The position numbers and the translations under genes were made by a program. This document shows positions 5,252 to 9,292 of a DNA stretch of 9,292 nucleotides, piece after piece (the first letter of the stretch is position 1; every line of letters begins with the position of its first letter). Under the pieces are notes generated by a model, which saw nothing but the letters and a program-made list of their open reading frames with translations, searched no databases and had not been told where the DNA came from. The DNA comes from Spirochaetales bacterium (lineage in GTDB: Bacteria; Spirochaetota; Spirochaetia; DSM-27196; SLST01): contig DAOWMR010000083.1 of the NCBI GenBank assembly GCA_030642995.1, positions 1 to 9,292 of the forward strand, read 5' to 3'.

Positions 5252-6952
5252 ATGGCTGAGTTCTCAGTCTTCGACAAGCTTGTGAACCAACTCTCGTCGT
5301 CCGAGCGACGCGACATGCTGGAGCGGATTGCGTCGAGCGTGGAAGTGGTGACTCCCGAGTTCCTCGAGTCTGGGGTTGAGGTGTCCGTTGACGTTGACGG
5401 TGCATACAGAAAGATGGGGCCCGTGCGCCGCCTGATCGTGGTGCTTGTAGCCCTGTTTACCGGGCGCGACAAACTGAGCGTGGTTGAAGGGCAATTGTTG
5501 AATACCTTGAGACGCGGCATGGCCTCCCGGTGCACGGCCTACGACGGAGTGCGTGACCAGCTGCGGCCTTCCGCCCTTGAGAGCCTTCGCAAGCTTGCAG
5601 AGAGCGCTCGCCACTTCAGTGCGCCGCTTTCCCGAGTGATGGGCAAGGAGCGCGGTCCATTCATTGCATTCCTGGCGGGGCTTCACGCGCCGGAGGTGCA
5701 GCAGCGTCTGCTCGTTGATACAGATCCTTTCTCTATTGGCGAAAAGTCTCCTGATCTCAAGGATTACGAAGTCAAGCGGCGGGCGGTAGTTGCCATGGAA
5801 GAATCTGTGGCGACCCTCCCGACGGATATCCGCAGATGCATATATCACGACATTCGCGCCCTGCATCATCTTATGGGGCTTGCCTCATTTCCATTTGAGC
5901 GATTGTTGTGCGAGTTCAATCCGGTCGCCGACGGTGACGCCGTTCCGGTGCCTCTGAGCCGGATTGCGGAGGAACTGGCCAAGCTGGCTGCAATTCTGGA
6001 CGGGCTTCGCCCCGGGCCTTCTGTTCTGTTTCTTGAAGCGCTGAGCGTTTATCAGGAACAGGACCAACTCGAAGGGTCGGATGATCAGGTGGAGGGAATG
6101 CTGGAGCGGGACGTAAACGCGGGAAACGAGGCGTATGCCGAAGTTGTCGCCTTTGCTGCCGGCTATCCGGTATCTGATCTCGTGCGAGTCGCACATGCGA
6201 ATATTCATTGGCGGTCGGTGCCGTTGGCCGGGGGCGAGGACTGGTTTGCGGTGTGGAAGAGTTTCTGGAAGGAGCGAATTGAGAAGCTTCATCGGCGATT
6301 CAGCTACAAGCAGCGGGTTGAGGCAATGGTTGCCGAAGCAGGCGATAAGCTCGCTGTGTCCGAGCTGCGGGAGTTCCCCGGGTATCCGCCAAGCGGTCTG
6401 GACGGCCCTGCAAAGCACGGTCTTTCGTTTGGCTTGGTTCGCACGATCTTCGGTGAGGTTTATCCGAAGGAGATGCTGGGGCCGCTGACTGCTCTCTATC
6501 GGGACGGTGAGTTTTACAAAGCAGACAATCGAACGGAGTTTGATGAGGCACTGCGGGAGAGTGAGCAGATTCGCATTGAAGTTGCCAACCTGGAAGTGCG
6601 GCTCCAACCAACTGGTGATCTTGGGATGCTCTGGGCAGGGACGGTAGATGAGAAACTCGCCCCCGATGTGGCTACCGAGCGTCAGGAGAGTCTTGCAAAT
6701 CAGATCGATGCCGACGCGTCGGTCGTCATCCGTCGAATGATCAATGCCTTTCGGTCCATCGGCAGTGTCCTGGAGGGGGTGCTCTATGGGAAGGTCGGCG
6801 GCAGCTACGATACTATCAGCAACCTCGGCCAACTAGGCGCGCCGAATGCCAAAGAGCTCACTCGCAAGCTGGAATCTGCTCACGTGCGGAGCAAATCAAT
6901 CACCGATCTCCTTTCCGAGATGGTGAATCTTGAATCTGTGCAGCAGGGGTAG
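5252..6952 (+). CDS. DUF5312-like protein, function unknown (spirochaete type)
   Basis: A 566-residue protein opening MAEFSVFDKLVNQLSSSER, followed by a short helix-like segment. This opening and the overall size recall the DUF5312 family of spirochaetes, which has no assigned function; recognition is by memory, so moderate confidence. Residues 61-70 (LIVVLVALFT, after two arginines) are hydrophobic but too short for a sure membrane span. There is no signal peptide or lipobox. The rest is charged and probably helical, with no catalytic motif I can name; it looks like a cytoplasmic or membrane-peripheral structural protein. An ATG at 5231 would add seven residues; neither start has a good Shine-Dalgarno (GGGG lies 5 nt before 5231). 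An in-frame extension to 5099 lies antisense to the leu leader and is rejected. It precedes pgeF by 64 bp on the same strand and probably shares its transcript. Confidence 0.65.
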   Translation: MAEFSVFDKLVNQLSSSERRDMLERIASSVEVVTPEFLESGVEVSVDVDGAYRKMGPVRRLIVVLVALFTGRDKLSVVEGQLLNTLRRGMASRCTAYDGVRDQLRPSALESLRKLAESARHFSAPLSRVMGKERGPFIAFLAGLHAPEVQQRLLVDTDPFSIGEKSPDLKDYEVKRRAVVAMEESVATLPTDIRRCIYHDIRALHHLMGLASFPFERLLCEFNPVADGDAVPVPLSRIAEELAKLAAILDGLRPGPSVLFLEALSVYQEQDQLEGSDDQVEGMLERDVNAGNEAYAEVVAFAAGYPVSDLVRVAHANIHWRSVPLAGGEDWFAVWKSFWKERIEKLHRRFSYKQRVEAMVAEAGDKLAVSELREFPGYPPSGLDGPAKHGLSFGLVRTIFGEVYPKEMLGPLTALYRDGEFYKADNRTEFDEALRESEQIRIEVANLEVRLQPTGDLGMLWAGTVDEKLAPDVATERQESLANQIDADASVVIRRMINAFRSIGSVLEGVLYGKVGGSYDTISNLGQLGAPNAKELTRKLESAHVRSKSITDLLSEMVNLESVQQG

Positions 6953-7016
6953 TGCGGCCTGTTGACCCTTGGCCGGCGGTTGACCGGCAGCATGGCAACC
7001 TGCTTGAATCCTGGTC

Positions 7017-7772
7017 ATGGAAACCTTCCTTCCGCTCAATTCACTGGGATGCGACGAGTGGGTCCGTATTCCTTTTCCCGTGCCGGCCTACCTGACGGTG
7101 CGTGCTGCCGGTGACATGCGCCGAGACGGCGAGGGGCGGGGCCGGTTCTACCGATCGGTAGGGCTGGATCCTGAGCATGTCTACGTGGTCGGGCAGATGC
7201 ACTCCCGCACGGTCGTTGTTGTACCGGCGGAGGCCGGCGACGGCGGGCGAACGACAATTGGAGAACACTTCACGCCGCATGCGGACGGATTGATCACCGG
7301 TGACCCCGGCGCGGTTCTCGGTATAACGGTGGCCGACTGCATGCCGATTTACCTGTACGATACGGTTACCGACGCGAGGGGGCTCCTCCACTCCGGATGG
7401 CGCGGAACCGGGATTCTCGACAAGGCAATCGGCATGCTTGGAGATCGGTTCGGGTCAAAGGCTGAGGACCTCGTGGTTACGATGGGGCCGTGTATCTCTG
7501 CAGCGTCCTATGAGGTAGACGAAGACCGGGCCGGGACATTTGCCGCAGAATGGGGGGAAGGCGCCGTCCGCCGGCCGGCCGGTCGCCCTTACCTTGACCT
7601 TCGCGCCGCCAATGAGGAGATTTGCCGTCGCAACGGTGTTGACCTCATCAATGTGATCAACCACTGTACTGTGCGAGAATCCAAGCTGGGATCCTACCGA
7701 CGTGAAGGTCCTGATCGATATACTCTGATGCTGGCTCTTCTCGGCGGGACTCTACAATTGGGAGACAAGTAA
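7017..7772 (+). CDS. pgeF: PgeF/YfiH-family multicopper-oxidase-like protein (purine nucleoside phosphorylase / peptidoglycan editing factor)
   Basis: A 251-residue member of the YfiH/YlmD (former DUF152) family, of normal length. The conserved metal-site residues are present: His62 in QMHS (60-63), Cys108 in VADCMPI and His125 in HSGWRG (125-130). The family signatures GPCI (157-160, followed by SAASYEV), NHCTVR (Cys217) and SYRR (226-229) follow. Family members have been reported to act on purine nucleosides (phosphorolysis, adenosine deamination) and, in E. coli, to keep peptidoglycan precursors correct by excluding L-Ser from the L-Ala position; which applies here cannot be told from sequence. 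The protein is predicted cytosolic, with no signal peptide. The ATG has only a weak ribosome site. The stop is 3 bp before argS, which indicates one transcript. Confidence 0.9.
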   Translation: METFLPLNSLGCDEWVRIPFPVPAYLTVRAAGDMRRDGEGRGRFYRSVGLDPEHVYVVGQMHSRTVVVVPAEAGDGGRTTIGEHFTPHADGLITGDPGAVLGITVADCMPIYLYDTVTDARGLLHSGWRGTGILDKAIGMLGDRFGSKAEDLVVTMGPCISAASYEVDEDRAGTFAAEWGEGAVRRPAGRPYLDLRAANEEICRRNGVDLINVINHCTVRESKLGSYRREGPDRYTLMLALLGGTLQLGDK

Positions 7773-7775
7773 TTC

Positions 7776-9292
7776 ATGAACGATCTTCGGGCGGCGTGGA
7801 AAGAGGCGGTACTCAAATCGATTGAAGAATTGGGGGCCGAGAAAGGCGTTGAAATCGATCTATCGGAGTTGCAGATATCCGGGGAGTCTCCGCCGGAGGT
7901 GAAACTCGGAGATCTTGCTTTTCCCATGTTCCTGCCGGCGAAAGTGTTCCGGGAAGCCCCGGCGTCAATAGCCGCGTCGGTAGCCGAACGTCTTGCAACG
8001 AAAGACCTCGCCGGCACCGCCGAGGCCGCCGGGCCCTACGTAAATGTTCGGCTTTCTCGTCCGGCCGTCGCCGATGCTACCGTCCGTTCGGCGCTCTCCG
8101 CCGGCGACCTGTACGGCTCCAATGATTCTCAAGCAGGCCGGCGTGTGACCATTGAATTCTCCTCCCCGAACACGAACAAACCGCTCCATCTCGGGCATCT
8201 CCGCAACGATGCCCTTGGTGAGAGCGTATCGAGGACTCTGGCCGCGTGCGGGGCCGAGGTGCGGAAAGTGAACCTGATCAACGATCGCGGGGTCCACATC
8301 TGCAAGTCGATGCTGGCGTATCAGAAGTTCGGTGACGGAAAGACGCCTGAGAGTGAAGGGAAGAAGGGTGATCACTTCGTTGGGGACTACTACGTGGCGT
8401 TCAGCAATTGGGTGAAGGATGAGCCGGCCGCAGAAGAAGCGGCCCGGGCCATGCTCGTGGCGTGGGAGGCCGGAGACCCGGAAGTTGTTTCCCTCTGGAA
8501 ACGCATGAACGACTGGGCAATTTCCGGTATCAGGGAAACGTACGAGGCCACGGGGATTGAGTTTGATCAACTCTACCATGAGAGCGAGACCTACGCGTCG
8601 GGGAAAACGGAAGTCCTCAAGGGGTTGGAGTCCGGGGTATTCTACCGGGATGACGAGGGTACGGTGTGGGTGGATCTTGAGCCCATCAAACTGGACCGGA
8701 AGGTTCTCTTGAGAAGGGACGGGACCAGTCTCTACCTCACGCAGGACATCGGAACGGTCATTGCGCGCCATGCGGACTCACCGTTTGATCGCATGATCTA
8801 TGTCGTTGCAAGTGAACAGAACTACCACTTCACTGTGCTCTTCTACGTTCTGGAGCAACTCGGCTTCCCGTGGGCGTCCAACCTCTACCACCTCTCCTAC
8901 GGCATGGTGAATCTGCCGGAAGGCAAGATGAAGAGCAGGGAAGGCACGGTGGTTGATGCGGACGACCTGATTGCGGAACTCAAGGCGCTCGCCACCGAAG
9001 AGATTCGGGAGAAGGAGCGCGAGGAGGCGGTCGGTGATATTGATCGCACCGCACACAGCATTGCTATCGGGGCCCTTCACTATTACCTGCTCCAGGTAAC
9101 CGCCACGAAAGACATGATCTTTGATCCGAAGGAGTCGCTTTCATTCACCGGCAACACGGGGCCGTATCTTCAGTACATGTGCGCCCGGATCTCGAGCATG
9201 CTTCGCAAGGCTGATGAACGTGACATAGCCGCGGGACCAGGCATTCCCCCGCCGACCGATACCAACTGGTCGTTGCTCAGCACGGACGAAGA
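7776..9292 (+). CDS. argS: Arginyl-tRNA synthetase, C-terminus cut by window edge
   Basis: A class I aminoacyl-tRNA synthetase that charges tRNA-Arg. The frame is open from ATG 7776 to the last base (505 complete codons of a family usually near 550-600). It has the N-terminal additional domain (about residues 1-115), then EFSSPNTNKPLHLGHLRND with the HIGH-type HLGH at 138-141, the VNLINDRGVHICKSMLAY block typical of ArgS, and the KMSKS-loop equivalent KMKSREG at 384-390. The anticodon-binding DALR domain begins around FTGNTGPYLQYM. The missing part is the rest of that domain. The start is 3 bp after the pgeF stop, with GGGAGA about 10 nt upstream inside the end of pgeF. The HLGHLRNDALGESVSR wording resembles spirochaete and Bacteroidota-type enzymes more than E. 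coli ArgS. No disruption is seen. Confidence 0.95.
   Translation, partial: MNDLRAAWKEAVLKSIEELGAEKGVEIDLSELQISGESPPEVKLGDLAFPMFLPAKVFREAPASIAASVAERLATKDLAGTAEAAGPYVNVRLSRPAVADATVRSALSAGDLYGSNDSQAGRRVTIEFSSPNTNKPLHLGHLRNDALGESVSRTLAACGAEVRKVNLINDRGVHICKSMLAYQKFGDGKTPESEGKKGDHFVGDYYVAFSNWVKDEPAAEEAARAMLVAWEAGDPEVVSLWKRMNDWAISGIRETYEATGIEFDQLYHESETYASGKTEVLKGLESGVFYRDDEGTVWVDLEPIKLDRKVLLRRDGTSLYLTQDIGTVIARHADSPFDRMIYVVASEQNYHFTVLFYVLEQLGFPWASNLYHLSYGMVNLPEGKMKSREGTVVDADDLIAELKALATEEIREKEREEAVGDIDRTAHSIAIGALHYYLLQVTATKDMIFDPKESLSFTGNTGPYLQYMCARISSMLRKADERDIAAGPGIPPPTDTNWSLLSTDE

Noticed and set aside
5885..6832. 315-codon open frame on the minus strand
   Set aside because: It lies inside the DUF5312-like gene, with no recognisable motif or ribosome site.
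6972..6988. GCCGG/CCGGC inverted repeat between the DUF5312-like gene and pgeF
   Set aside because: The 5-bp stem has no T-run; such short GC repeats are expected by chance in this sequence.

Overview
The window looks like chromosomal DNA of a fairly GC-rich bacterium. The best lineage guess is a member of the Spirochaetota. The reasons are the DUF5312-like protein (a family I recall mainly from spirochaetes) and an ArgS whose HIGH-region and KMKSR wording resembles treponeme-type enzymes. This placement rests on recall of families, not on a search.

Layout. (1) Positions 1-1483 are an accessory, decaying patch. An unrecognised gene fragment runs off the left edge and appears frameshifted. 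A tyrosine recombinase is interrupted by an in-frame TAG. A CsgG/FlgO-like fragment, apparently lacking its N-terminal half, starts 31 bp from the recombinase. (2) Positions 1484-1912 hold no convincing gene but contain a long hairpin with perfect 13-bp arms. (3) Positions 1913-5191, minus strand, form a branched-chain amino-acid operon: promoter, short Leu/Ile-rich leader peptide, intrinsic terminator, leuA, and an overlapping cimA. (4) Positions 5205-9292, plus strand, form a divergent housekeeping-type cluster: a DUF5312-like gene, pgeF, and argS, which is cut by the right edge.

The most interesting element is upstream of leuA. A consensus TTGACA box is followed by a 25-codon ORF with seven Leu codons, then two adjacent Ile codons. 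Next come a GC hairpin, a possible antiterminator segment, and a perfect 30-bp palindrome followed by seven Ts, all before the leuA Shine-Dalgarno. This is the architecture of ribosome-mediated transcription attenuation (leuL-type). LeuA commits carbon to leucine, and CimA commits pyruvate and acetyl-CoA to isoleucine through citramalate, so a leader reading both Leu and Ile charging fits the two genes it would control. The predicted start of transcription falls on or next to the leader ATG, so the leader peptide may be translated from a leaderless mRNA.

The plus-strand genes are closely spaced (64 bp, then 3 bp), which suggests co-transcription of DUF5312, pgeF and argS.
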